DNA of 64,000 nucleotides. It comes from Diphasiastrum complanatum. Lineage: Eukaryota > Streptophyta > Lycopodiopsida > Lycopodiales > Lycopodiaceae. The notes beneath the pieces are model-generated. The model had not been told where the DNA came from, did not search any database, and was given only the letters and a program-made list of their open reading frames with translations. Shown here piece by piece: positions 36,414 to 50,400 of the stretch. The position numbers were made by a program, and so were the translations under genes. Position 1 is the stretch's first letter; each line of letters starts with the position of its first letter. The stretch covers positions 28,534,649 to 28,598,648 of the forward strand of contig CM055100.1 of the NCBI GenBank assembly GCA_029204225.1, in the 5' to 3' direction.

Positions 36414-39400
36414 TCAACAAAAGCAATGGAGAGCAATGCTTAGCCAAAACTGAAAAATGTGACACAATAAGCCAATATGTACTCTGCGTACTTACTGAAG
36501 TTAGGGCACCCCCAAAAGTCAAGATAGGGCCCCTAAACCAAATTAGACCCCTAAGGACCCACGAGTCAGCACATGACCAAAATTGGGTCCAACTGAACTT
36601 AAGACAAACTTAAGATGGCCTAAATAACTAAATACCCATGGTTACATAAATCTCGACCTTTTGGGTCAAAGTAACCTATGGATTAACTTCAGCATAGTCA
36701 TTTATTTCTAACACCCTCCTTAAATGACAATGCAAAAATTGAAATCTTCACTATGTAATAAAACCACCACATGGTATTAAATTTAAAGCTTTGCATAAAG
36801 CTTCAAATCTGACTCTAGGCAATGCTTTAGTAAAGAGGTCCGCAATATTATCCTCGGTAGGACAATACTCAAGTAAAATGTCGCCATCATGGAGTCTCTC
36901 CCGAACAAAGTGATAATGGATCTAGATGTGCTTCGTCCTCGCATGAAAAACAGGATTCCGTGCAATGGAAATAGCACTTTGACTATCACTCAAGATAAGA
37001 GTGGCTGAGGGCTCGCCAAACTTCATGTCAACAAGTAGTCTTCTCAGCCTGAAACACTCCGTTGTGGCTGAAAATATCGCTCTATATTCTGCCTCACTAG
37101 GAGAAGTAGCAACAGTGAGCTGCTTTTTACTTGACCAAGAAATTGCAGAATTTCCATAGAAAAAGCAATGTCCACTTGTAGAGCGTCTAGTGTCTTGATC
37201 TCCACCCCAATCCGAGTCACTAAAACCAACCAAACATGCATCATCACAAGCAGGAAAAACCAATCCATGACTTCTTGTTCCTTGAAGATATCGAAAGATA
37301 TCTTCAATGCTTTCCAATGTGATGTCATCGGGGCATGCATGAATTGACTCATGAGTGAGACACAATAAGAAATGTCCGATCTTGAATTACATAGGTAAAT
37401 GAGACAGCCAATAGCTTGACAATATAAAGTAGTATCAAATGGTTCACCATCACCTTGACTACTTAAGTTCAGGCCTGTCTCCATAGGTGTAGTCAAAATC
37501 TGCCCAATGTCGCGTTCTTGAGAGATGAAAATTCCAGCCCCTTCTTGTACAAATTCAAGACCAAGATAAAAATGCAATAGGCCTAAATTTGAGGTTTCAA
37601 AAACCATACCAAGATCAACTATTACGACATCAATATGCTGCTCATTACTTCCCGTAATAATAATATCATCAACATAAAGCAAAATAATGATGATATAATT
37701 TGAAGTATGCTTGACATAAAGAGTAGATTCACTAGGACTGTTAGTAAACCCACGATCACAAAAATAGGCATGTATCTTTTGATACCACATCCTTGGGGCT
37801 TGCTTCAGTCCATAAAGTGCCTTCTTGAGAAAACAAACTTTATCTTCTTGGCCTTCAACCAAAAAACCAGTAGGTTGTTGAAGGTACAGTTCCTCATTGA
37901 GATCGCCATTGAGGAATATTGTCTTTATGTCAAGTTGCCGCAGACACCAACCATACTGGGCAGCCAAAGAGGTTACTACCCTCACGGTAGTCATCCGAGC
38001 AGTAGGAGAAAGTGTTTCCTCATAATCAATCCCCTTTTGCTGAGCATAGCCTTTGGCAACAAGCCTTGCCTTGTACCTTTCAATGGTACCATCTGCCTTA
38101 TACTTGATTTTGTATACCCATTTAGAACCAATTGCCTTCTTCCCATGAGAAAGATCAACAAGAAACCAAATCTAGTTCTTCATGAGTGAGTCATACTCAT
38201 CTTGCATTGCATCCTCTCAACATTTTACTCCCTTGGCCTGCTCATAGAAAACAGGATCTTCCGAAACATCTCCATGAGATGTAAGAGCAAAATCTGAAAA
38301 ATCAGCATAGTCCAGTGATTTTGTAGAGGCACGTGTCTTTCCATCATAAAATGAACTTACTTTGTTGTCCCGCAAAGTCGACAACAGCCACCGTGGGACT
38401 GTTTTAGACTGTCCAACAGCCATGTCTTTTCTTACAATTTGTTGTCCAAGATCTTCCGACACCGCACTTGGCTGTCCAAGATCTTCCAAAACTGTCCTTG
38501 TTGTCCAACAGTTCTTGCAGGCTGATTTTGAGCAACAATGGGCCGTTCTTGATGAACAATAGGCTCCAAACTTGATGAGATGTAGGGCAGTTTGAAACTG
38601 GTTGATTGCTGCCCCTTTCTCCAGAAATAGAGGATGGTACCAAATCTGGAAAAACTTCAACATTCACACTATGTGGGCTGTCCCTCCCTTCAAGATATGA
38701 GTTGGGGCCACATCTAATGAATTCTTTTCATCAAAATGCACATCACGACTAGTGCTCAAATTGAACAGCCTATAGCCTTTGCTTTCACTACTATAGCCAA
38801 CAAAAATGCATTTAACTCCTTTATACTCAAGCTTTGTACGAAGTTTATTTGGAACAAAAGCATAAGCCGTACAACCAAAAATGCGAAAGTGAGAGATTGT
38901 AGGCTTCTTTCCATACCAAACTTCATAAGGAGTTAGTACTTTCAATGCTTTAGTAGGACAACGATTGCTTATGTATGCTGCCGTTATAACCGCTTCAGCC
39001 CAAAACTTGTGAGGCAGCCCCTTTGCTTTGAGCATGCAACGGGCCATCTCCATAAGTGTGCGACTTTTTCGCTCGGCAACACCATTTTGTTGAGGCGTAT
39101 AGGGAGTTGTCATTTAATGTAGAATTCCCTTTTCTCGAAGAAATGCACCGAACGTATTCTTAATGTATTCCCCTCCTCGATCGGTGCGTAGGGTCTTCAA
39201 AGAATGCCCAAACTGATTTTCCACCATTGCTAGAAAATCTTTGAAACGTTGAAAAACTTTCGATTTAGCCTTCATAGGATAGATCCATGTAAAACGGGAA
39301 AAGTCATCAATAAAAGTCACAAAATAGATAGACTTTCCAATGAATTCGGTCCTCATTGGACCACAAACATCACTATGAACCAAATCAAATTTATCAAGAA

Positions 39401-40988
39401 CCCTTATAGTTCCATCAATTGGAAAAGGTTTCCTTTGAAACTTTCCAAGTATGCACCCCTCGCATACATGCCCTTCCGGCTGCTCAATAGTAAGAATGTC
39501 TTCTACCATATTAAATGTCTTCAGCTTCTTCGAACTTGCAAAGTTGAGATGCCCAAACCTTGCGTGCCACAATTCAGCCAACTCCAATGATTGTGATGTA
39601 GAAGCAACAAGACATGTAGAGGGAATTCGTCGCTCATAGGTATCCATAATGAATAAGCCAGCATGCATCGTTCCCGAAACAATAATCAAGAGTGATCTTT
39701 TAGGATCCTTGACAAGACACTTATCTTCTTTGAACTCAACAACTAGTCCTTGCTTCAACATAGTTGAAACCGAAAGAAGATTCTTCTTGATTCCTGGAAC
39801 ATAAAGCACATTCTTAATGTACTTTTCTTCACCATTAGGCAGAATGATGGCTACAATTCCAATTCCATGAATAGAATAAGATGCATTATCCGCACATTGT
39901 ACCTTACTTCCATTTTGCACTTTCACTAATTTAGTGAATGCTTCTTTGCGAGAAGTCATATGACGAGTAGCACCACTATCAATCACCCATTCAATGGGCT
40001 GAAAATCAGCAACTTGCAAAACAGAACCTGAATTCCTCATAGATGTAGAAGTACTAGTAGAAGCAATATTAGACACAAAAGCATAGTCTTGGTTGAAGAG
40101 ATCACCACTAGCTTCAAGCTCTTGCTTCAAAGTAGCAAGTGAAGCACTACTATCAATTCCTTTACTCTCCTCTTTCGCAAGCTTCTTCTTACAATCCTTG
40201 ATTAAGTGCCCATATTTGTTACAATAATGACATTTCCCTTTCTTCTTTTGAGTGTTGACATCTTGACCTCCAATGGGCTACTAGATTAGGATCTGTTTTA
40301 CTACTTAGAAATTCACCTTGGGTCTTTACCCAATATAGGTAGTAATTTTAGCAATTAGCTTTGTGTATCTTCATGTATCTTCTTCACTATTTGTGTATGC
40401 AAGCATAGATCTATTCTTTTTGGAGAGAAGAGAGTCTCTAATGAGGGCGACTGTTGGAGGGTTTGCGGATCCCAAGGCAACCTTAACCCTAGTTAATAAG
40501 TGAGAGGGATTTGGCACCCTACGTGTGTAAGTCCAACCCGATGATCACATAGTTATTTGATAATTAAAAAGTCAATAAAAGGACTTTAGGCCTTTTTGCG
40601 GGACTTTTAATGTCGCAGGGCCTAAATGTCAAGTTAGTGAATAAAATAGGGGTTCCCACCAAATTTCAATTTCAAATTGGTTCCCTCCAATTTTGAATGG
40701 GTTCCCACTTGTTTTTTAATTTGAATAGTTAGGGAGGTAGAAATGGGCCAATAGGATTTTGAGGCCCCGGCCCTCCTCTTCACTATAAATAGGGGCAAAC
40801 TCGAGTTGCTCCTCACGTTCAAATCTTCATTTCAATATAAGCAGATTGGCTCTCTTATGGATAGGACATGTGAATGTCCTTGCTCTCTATCCTTTTTCCT
40901 CCATCTCTCATGCTTTTGTTGTATTTGCTAATTGTTAGATCTGAATATTATTGGGATTGTATGTTTTTATGCTTTTTGTGAGAGAGAA

Positions 40989-41027
<39 letters not shown>

Positions 41028-44000
41028 CAAGTAACTATCTCTTTGTGGATCGTAGGGTTAATGGATGTAGTGTTAATTGTGTAGTGTTAATGGATGTTAG
41101 AGTTAGATGTGGATCTTCCATACATGCTGAATTCTAAGATATGTTATCGCTCTCACGGGATCGAACCTGCTCGTGACAACTAACTTCATCTCCTTGATGC
41201 TTGAGTGCTTGGATCTTGGGTTGAGGATAGGCTAGGAAATAAACGTTGTCGGGGAGCTACGCCAATTTTTCAGATTGCAGCATGTTGGTAGATGGTTAGC
41301 TTGCATTAGGCATCTTGTTTTGGCATGAATAAGGTTAAAATTGCATTTTAGAGTTAGATTGAGGGTGATTTTGCTTGATTTGAGTGGATCTTCTTGTTTG
41401 AAATCTAATTTGATTGTTGAACAGGTATAGCTATTCAGATCACAATTCTTAAGATCCATTTGAATTTGAGAAACCAAGAAAAACAACAAAAAACGGTCAT
41501 TTCTGCCAGACTTGAGCAAAAAGGAGACAAAATAGTCATCAGATCTGATAACTTTTTTTCCTCTTACAGGAAACCTTCGCCGAGTTGTAGGAAGCTTCGG
41601 TTTCACTCACAGATCTTTCAGATTGAAGGGCAAAGATTCATTCCCAGTAGATTTGCAGAAACATCAAAAAAACCATCAAAAAACACCACAAAAATCATCA
41701 GAAACCCTAAAAATACATAAAAGAACCTTCTCCCGTTTCACTGTGCATAAGTGTGATTTAGATCTACTTACTGCCAGGTTGGCGAAGAATAATACCAAAA
41801 ATAGAAGGCCAAAGTGACTGTTCATCTAGTTGCTAATAACCTTTTGTGGAAAATTCACAACTTTCTGCAAAAATATCAGTTCTCTGAGAAGAACCTTTGC
41901 CAGAGTCTGTGTCAGTCCCACTTACTATTTTTGATAATCAGTAAGTTGGGCGAAGGTTTTCCAAAGATCAGTTGTCATATTTTGTCAGCCTCTTTTTTGC
42001 AAAAATACCAGTATTGCTCTTGATTCTTCGCCACATCCTTCGCCGAGTTTTCTGAAGATTCTAAATATAATAATTTATCACTTTCGCCAGTTCTACCACA
42101 CATTTATCTGTGTCAGATTTATCCACTGAAGAGTCGACGAAGGTTAATTTTACCATATTTGTCAGTAAATAGCCAGATCAATGATTTTTTACCAAAAATA
42201 GCAGTGAAGAACCTGATCCAATCTCATTGTTTGATTGACTTAATTTGGAATTATGGCTAAAGGAGGACCAATGAACCCACCACCAATTATTGTTAGAAGG
42301 TCTCCTCGTCTAGATATACCAAAATACAATGGGTTATTTGATCCCATCAGATTTCTCCAGATCTTTTCTAAATCATGTAGGGTTTATGGCGAAGTCTTTC
42401 CATAAGAAAAACTTCAGTTATTCCCTATGGCCTTAGCTGGAGCTGCTCAAGATTGGTTTTATAACCAGGAAGGAGCATAATGACAAGACTGGGAAGTGGT
42501 TAAAGCCGCTCTCATTACGAGATTTAAACCCAAGAAATTTATGGAAGACCCCTTTCTCCTTTTAAGTAAAATTAAAATGGGAAAGAGAGAGGCAGTAAGA
42601 GATTATATTGAACGGGTTAAACACCTCAGATCTGAGTGTGATCCCGATCTAATCAATGAAGATGTTTTAATTATGTGGTTTTTAGCAGGTCTACCCAAAC
42701 GGATTAGACGCGAGCTGAAACACCATACTGAATACGCTATGATACAAAGCGCTATGGCTGATGCAATTCATGAGGAGGATGAAGATTCTGACGATGAACC
42801 AAATGTTAGAATGTTGCCTTATACAGCAGGGCAAACCACGACAACATCCACCACCATTGGATCAACAAATATCAATGCTACTGCAGAGAAGATGATCAAT
42901 GAGTTTGAGAAACTGGGTCAAAAACAACAGATGCAGCTAGAAAAGATGCAATCTCAACTTGATGAAAAGATCAAAGCCTTGGAAGATTTCCATGGTAAAG
43001 CGAACAAAAAACCTGAAAAGTTTGTAAAGACTTTTCCTAGCCAGGAAAATGTCTGGTGTTTAGTTTGTGCGGGCAATCACACTATGAATGAATGTCCAAC
43101 GTTGACGAATGACGAATACTATTTGTCATTTGTGCAATTCTATGGGTCATGAAACAACCTTTTGCTCGTTTAATCCTCGGAATATCCAGCAAAGGTATGC
43201 TAAACTTCAGTATCGAGAACCTACTTATTCAAAGGGGCCTGACGGAAAGCCTTTTAACTTGCCTTGGATTTCTAGAACGACTAGCTCTGCCAGCTCCAAC
43301 GGCACAGAGTGCTCCTCCTGCTAATCTAATGGAACCAGAATCTCATCGTGCTAATGAGCAATGGAACTATAGCCATCATCACGAGAGTGGTCCTTCAAAG
43401 CAATATGCTATCTATGCTGCTGCGCAACAACAAGCAGCTAGACAATGGACCAGAGCGCCACTTGGATGTTTTGCATGCGGAGAAAACCATAGAGTTGTTG
43501 AATGTCCGAACAAAGGAAAGTTTGTACCATTTTGTAGACCAGTAGTTCAACCTGAACCAACTGTACCTTTGATGGTTGTTACCAGAGCTCAAAACCAGAA
43601 AGGAGTTCTAGCTGATTCAGTACATGTTGAATCTGCACCAACTGCAGATATACCAACCGCATCAGGCGTGTATCCGAATCTCAAAGCAAAAAAGAAGTGA
43701 TACCAAGATATGAGACAATGGATTAACAGTTGCAAGAAGAAGAAACCCTAGAAGCCGCTAAAGTAGCATCCAAAGTCCCTTCTCCATCTATGCCACAAGC
43801 AGATCTAAGAACATATGTTAATAGAGAGAGAGAGAGAGAGACACACAGTTGCACCATCATGAAGAACCTTTCAAGATGACAGAACCCGAAGCACCGCAAA
43901 CAGAAATGATCATGAATATGTGGTCTAGTAAGATGGATATTACACTGGGAGAATTTCTTAAGCTGGTGCCGAAAGCAAAAGAAGTATTAGCAGAAAGATT

Positions 44001-44366
44001 GACTCAGATGGAATCACCAGTCCGTCAGAAGCCACTTTTTTGTGCTAGGTTTGAAGAATCAAACGAAGTACTCAATGTGGGACCAACCTGGGAAAGTGAG
44101 CAGAAAAACATCACCCTGCCGATACAACATAGACAGTTTAGTAAAGAAGCAGCCGTGATAGATGGAGGTTCAGGAGTTAATTTGATTCAACCAAGCTATG
44201 TGCAAAATGGGGACTTACCAAGCTAAAGCCTGCCACTTTTGCCATTAAGCTAGCTGATCAAACAACAGTCTGTCCCAGAGGAATGGTTGTCCATCTCTCA
44301 TGCTTTTGTTGTATTTGCTAATTGTTAGATCTGAATATTATTGGGATTGTATGTTCTTATGCTTTT

Positions 44367-44413
<47 letters not shown>

Positions 44414-47400
44414 CAAGTATCTATCTCTTTGTGGATCGTAGTGTTAATTGTGTAGTGTTAATGGATGTTAGAATTGGATGTGGATCTTCCATACATGCTG
44501 AATTATGAGATATGTTATCGCTCTCACGAGATCGAACCTATGCGTGACAACTAACTTCATCTCCTTGATGCTTGAGTGCTTGGATCTTGGGGTGAGGATA
44601 GGCTAAGAAATAAACCCACTACAGCGACCAACCATCTCCTCCTTCATGTGTGTTTGAGATTCTTTATGTTGAATGCTTTGCTGTTTGGTTTATGATTTCC
44701 AACACCCATTGCTTATGTTTGGTGAAACTTATGCGGCCAAATGTTGTGAACAATTGCAAATCAGAGTTTGCAAACTGCCTAAACCCTATTAACAATCACT
44801 CCATACAGAGTCCATAGAAAGAGTGGTGCCTATAGACTACATGCAAAATTATAAATGGTTTTTGACGTTGATGATTTCATAGACTGACAGCTTCATAATT
44901 TTTGAATCTCAGTCATTTGTGACCCAAATATTGGAGGATGAGAAACATTCCTTTAGGAGCTTATGCTCAGAAACAACAGCTTACCACAGTCCATAAAAAT
45001 TGTCTTAGTTTTCCTTTGTTTATGTTATTGGACTAGATTATCCAGAGTCTAAATGTGGGAGGCTCGTACTAACATCATACATTAGAAATCTCTAATCATT
45101 GTATCTGACAATGTCACCCACATCACCTCCTCTTCAAAGAATATGACCAAATAGAAGTCTCTTCTAAACTAGATGTACTAAAAGCATGTGTGAAACCATA
45201 ACAACGTTTGAAATCTCCAGAGGTTGAGACCATAGATGCACAGAAACGCGTTTCTGAGGGCACATGTTTTTGAAAACGCGTTTCTCCTCCCAGAATCGTA
45301 CTAAAAGAAAATAAAAAATAAAAAATTTGGAAAAATAGCTTATGGCTGAAATTTTTTTAGGGGATCAATGGTCAAACCAGTGTTTTGCCTCTCAGAAGTG
45401 CAGTAGATGGGGCACAAACAGATCTTATTTTCAATAGCTATTTGGTTGTTATTTGCTCTGGTTTTCAATAAATGCTCAAGGGGTTCGGAGGGCGGTAGCC
45501 CCCCGAGAAACAGGGGGTCCGATAGCCCCCCGGTAGGGGGTTTGGGGGCAACGCCCCCCAACGGCAGGGTCCAGGGGCTGCCGGTAGACCCCGGCCCCAA
45601 CGGTAAGGCCTCTTCATGATTTGGCCAACACCCTGAGTGAAAACACGCTTACGGACAGGCTAGAGGTTAGTTTTGAATTTTTATCCTTGACAGAACCCAA
45701 CATGGATTAATGCACCTGAACTGGACCATCCTGCACCCGAAACAGTCGACAAACTACACAGTAATATGCTCTTAATTACAGCTTTCATCTGATACCCATA
45801 TTGCCCATAAAAAAACCAAAAAAAAAAAAATTATATAAACAAAACGTTTATGGAATTTTTTTGTATTTTTCAGAAACGCGTTTCTGAACCTCGTTTCTGA
45901 ACGCGTTTCAGAAACGCAGCGCATCTATGGTTGAGACATTGAGAGTCAAAATGCCGTATTCTTATGATGATTCAATTCCAGTAAAATAGATTGATTACAA
46001 TGTGCAAAATCTCTCACAAAATATTCTAGATAGATCTATAAACTACTAATCATCTTACAGTTTCCTTTTCACAATGTCCCCTTCTGAACCTCGTTTCTGA
46101 ACGCGTTTCAGAAACGCAGCGCATCTATGGTTGAGACATTGAGAGTCAAAATGCCGTATTCTTATGATGATTCAATTCCAGTAAAATAGATTGATTACAA
46201 TGTGCAAAATCTCTCACAAAATATTCTAGATAGATCTATAAACTACTAATCATCTTACAGTTTCCTTTTCACAATGTCCCCTTTTGAAACTCCTGCAGCA
46301 GCTGGTGCACCTTCTTGGATCACTCCTTCCTATCATTTACATCAAAAGATGATGAGAAGCTGCGACTATGCTAGTAGCAATGGTATTTAAGAACAGCCTA
46401 AAATCACTTAGCATTGTCCTTTACGAACTTTTTGGTAAATAGATAACAAACTAAAACTCTTTATAATTCATAACTGCTACCAAGCATCTTGAAAGCATAT
46501 ACTTCAGCAGGTACCTTTGATAGGTAAAGATTTCTACGGTCATGATGCTCTTGCATAAATTTCTGTTTTGCTATATCCCGAGCTTCATTCCTCTCAACAG
46601 CAAAATTCACCACCAAAACTCTTCCTCCAAACAAAAGCCCGGTCTTTCCTTCTTCACTTTCCTTAGCAGCAGATACTGCATCTTGTGCAGCATTTTGAGT
46701 ATCAAACTCCAAGAATGCAGTTCCTTTTGGCCTCCTATGGACCATGGCAATATGAGATGGGAAACCATTGGCATTTGTTAGGCTTAAATAAACAAGACCC
46801 ACATGAAAATTTCGAACTGAAAAGAACCTTTATATTCTTATTGAACAACTGAGTTGGTGAAAACCACCAGAAATTACCGGGTCATAGGATGCAGAACCAA
46901 GCGAAGTGACTTTACAATGCCAAAAGCAGAGAATCGTTTCCTTAAATCTGTGACATTAGCATCAAGAGGTAGATTTCTGATGAAAACCGTTTTCTGGAGA
47001 TTTCCCACTGCAGGTCCAACTGTGCTACTCTCCAATGGTCCGGCTGGGTTTTTCGTTTCTGCTGGCTTTTCTAATTTTCCTGAATTCACGTTGTGACTTT
47101 TCTTGATATCAGATTCTATTGATGAGTCAGCACCCTGCTTTGAATGTTTTTTGTCGTGGTTCATGTGTGCATTTTTCGCTGGGAGATTGGGACCAGTTTC
47201 ATTTGCACTTTGTGCTACAATTTTATTCAGAACTGTATGGACCAAGTCAACTTCTTCAGGAACATTCACGGGCTCCACACTCTCGACCACATTGACTTCA
47301 TCCTCTTGAACTGACTCACCCTCAGAGTAGTCATCATCAGTTTCAACCTCACTAATTGAATCCTCATCCTCTTCACTTGCAGTATCATTCTCCAAATCTG

Positions 47401-50400
47401 ATACCACCTTGAATTGGTGATCGCCTGTAACCTTGCAGAGAAATGACCCATGAATATGACAGGTAGACTGTTGTATTTAGCACCTAATATTGTCAGTTTT
47501 TAAATAATCCAGACTCTACACAAAAACTATGTGCAAATAGAGCTTTTCAAAAGAATTTGTTACTATGCATTCTATATTGCAAGAGGCAAAGTATGTACAA
47601 AAATCAAAAGTGCCATAAGATAAATGAGAGATAAATGCAAAGATATACACTAAATTTTTATGAAAATATAAAGGGTATAAAACAGTGTAAATTCAGAGGA
47701 CAATGGATAAAGTGGAATAGAATCAAGTTCTATCAACTAACTACAATCAAACAGTGACTAGTATCCTGAGAAAATCAGAGCGCTGTGTGCTCTAGTATTA
47801 TGTGTAAATTTTCATATACATAAAGCTCCAATTGACATCTCTGAGATCTCTAAGTTATCATCTTTAAGTGTTGCCATCCCAATAAGATTTGAACCAAACT
47901 TGAAGTCATGACTCGTGGTTAGATCGGACCACCGTCCAGGACCTCAGCATTTGAATGAAACGCTCATCCAGGAACATGAGCATTCTGGTACTTGAAGCCA
48001 AGCGCAAAATTCTCATTCTCTTTTTAAAAACATGCAGTTCAGTGGCTAAAAAAAATGATAGACAGGCTAAAAATGCACTTTTAACCATGGTCACTACGAA
48101 CCACAATTCGAACGCCTTCGAATCAATTCTCGATTTGCATCAAATTTTTTAAAGTGAATTTTTTTATTGCAAATTTTCTAATTTCTGAATGTCACTAGGT
48201 GGCACAAGGAACAAGGTTGCTCAAATTCTCTCCTTACAGGGTACAAAATTGATTCAAATCTTATAATAGGGGTTAGAATCTTGACAGGTTATATGAACAT
48301 AGTTCACAGAGCAGCACCATAGTTGTAAGAGGGAACCAGGCATAAGAATACAATGTATCTGGACAATATAGGATTTTTTTTTCCGGGGTGGTTCCGACGT
48401 TCCAGAACGCTGTGTTCTGGAACGCTTGTTCCGGAACCCTATGCCTCGGGAACGCCATTCCGATGCAACTAATGGATTATGAATTTTTTTTATCTCTATT
48501 TCGTATTTTCAGTTACACCCTTTCTCATCCTTTTATGGAAACAACTCAATTTCTAAAATTCACTGGTCTTTCATTCCTCATTTCTTGAAGACCAAGATTC
48601 CACGAAGTAAATACAAAAATCTGAAAACATTTGGCAGGAAGAACTCACAAGTCAGACAGAAGAGACAAAACTCTAGCAGCTAATTCGTCTGAATTTGACC
48701 TTGGAACCATAACTATTCTTATAAAGTCTAAAATATTTATAGATATTCTCTCATGGGATCAACAAGCCAAGTGTGAGTCCAAAGCATAAGGATACCATCT
48801 ACTTGGTATAGAGGATAGCATTTTTCTGAGGCTAAAAGGCCAGGAAAAATTGGTAGAAATATACCGAATGAGAATACGGTATGAGCAGATAACGTTGTTG
48901 GGATAATCTGAACAGCCCTAAAAGATAAGTTTGACAAAAAGCTTAGCTCAACATTTTGACTGGTTCATTCATGCAGACCTGATGAAGGTTCGGCATCAAG
49001 TTTAGAAACCAAAGTCTCAAACTGCTTCTTTCCAACAGCCCAATCTACAGCCACGGGCCTTTTTCCAACACTTTTTCCGTTGAAAGTTTTGATTGCCTAC
49101 ACATTCATCACACAAAAACCAGAGACCAAAAAGTCATCACACTCAAAATTCTGCATACAGTCTTCAGCAGTTTGATACATATTCACAGATTAAAAAAAAT
49201 TCCAGTTGTAGAGCCAAGCCAATGAATACCAGAAAATGTTGCATTTCAAAGATGGTTGGTCTACCTTCTCTGCATCGGATTTGCTTGTGTAGCCAACAAA
49301 TGCAAATCCCCTTGACCTAGAAAATCAGTGTTGTCAACAAATTTGAATATAAACATGCGAACAAAATTCAATGAATGAGTTTAACCCTTATGCCATAATT
49401 TTTCATTTTTTTATTTCTCTTCTATTGTCTGGTCTTTTTCAACTCAGTAAAAAAGACTGCATCTTTCCTCGTATATTAACCTAGCATTAGTTTCTTATCA
49501 TTGCATTAAAAATACAAAGTCAGTAGTCTCGATTATTAGGTATGCCTAATTATATAACTTGTTATATTCTTAAATTGCAAAAGAGCATTGCAAAATCAGC
49601 AGAAGAATAACAACTCAAAATCTGAATTTACAAACAAGCACAGAAGTAATATCATAAAGTGGAGTTGAAATGCTCTATTAGCAGAAAACATGGAAATCAT
49701 TTTATCTTCTGTGGCAAGCTTAAATCTGTTTCTCTTCTTTGTGTGTATAAGGGAAAAGGTACTCCAATTTCTCTCGCATGCAGAGGCTGTAGAACCCTAT
49801 GAAAGGATCCCAATGGCTTGACGTTGTAGCTCAGGTGTGAATGATCCATGTGATGCCCACCGCTTCACTCTTAATAGTCTCTGTGACGTCAATCGTGCAA
49901 GTAGTCGTCCGAACAAGCCCTCCATGTTCCTATACACGTCCAATTGATCTCGTAGTTTGGCTTGTTTGGGGCTCCAATTCTCCTAGTTGATAAAATAGAT
50001 AGTTCTAAAAACCTTCGTATTGATAATCATTCTCTTAATCGCCTTACCATCCTATTTCTCACAAGGATGATCTTTTTGACCAGTTGGGTACAGCTTCTAT
50101 CTTTTCTGAAAGTTGATCTTCGTTCCAATTATTATCAGAGTCGCATTCATACCAGGGATGAACATAAGACTAGTTATATACTAGAAATAGCCCCGAACTA
50201 GTATACCTTTAGGGCATATCCTAATGAGAGCCAATTACCCTAAGTTGTCCTAATCTCTAGAAGGTTCCACTAAGGGCCTCTAGATAGTGTGTGTGTATAT
50301 ATATATATATATATATCTATATATATATATATAGATAGATAGATAGATAGATAGGGCTATCATTTAGACATTAGTAATCCATCGATTATTCAACTAATTG

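Larger units (their letters stand above)
36713..40283 (-). mobile_element. Copia retrotransposon in RBM28 intron, nearly intact pol
   Basis: Minus strand, so same orientation as the host gene. From the 5' side: zinc knuckle CHYCNKYGHLIKDC, protease WVIDSGATRHMT, pre-integrase and integrase (WHARFGHLNF to CEGCILGK; FIDDFSRFTWIY; LRTDRGGEYI; YTPQQNGVAERKSRTL), RT, RNase H. The purine tract AAGGAGGG is followed by the 3' LTR start TGTTAGAAATAAATG at 36713. The first part of gag and the 5' LTR are missing; the sequence is cut at about 40283 where the Gypsy-type LTR region begins. Only a few stops and one frameshift interrupt pol, so the copy is younger than the others here. It lies in the 13.5-kb RBM28 intron. 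Confidence 0.9.
40452..44615 (+). mobile_element. Ty3/Gypsy retrotransposon, pol deleted
   Basis: The 5' LTR (start uncertain, perhaps TGTTGGAGGG at 40452) ends about 41244 and is followed by GTTGTCGGGGAGC, part of the tRNA primer site common in plant Gypsy elements. A long leader leads to gag at 42253. After gag and protease the sequence jumps at 44290 into a partial 3' LTR (44291-44615) that matches 40911-41244 including its GA repeat. Thus RT, RNase H and integrase were removed by a deletion ending inside the 3' LTR. The same family left the remnant at 16.8-19.7 kb. Confidence 0.85.

Noticed and set aside
45340-45619. Gly/Pro-rich frames in the MITE centre
   Set aside because: Both strands are open because of the G and C runs; no start context or homology supports a gene.
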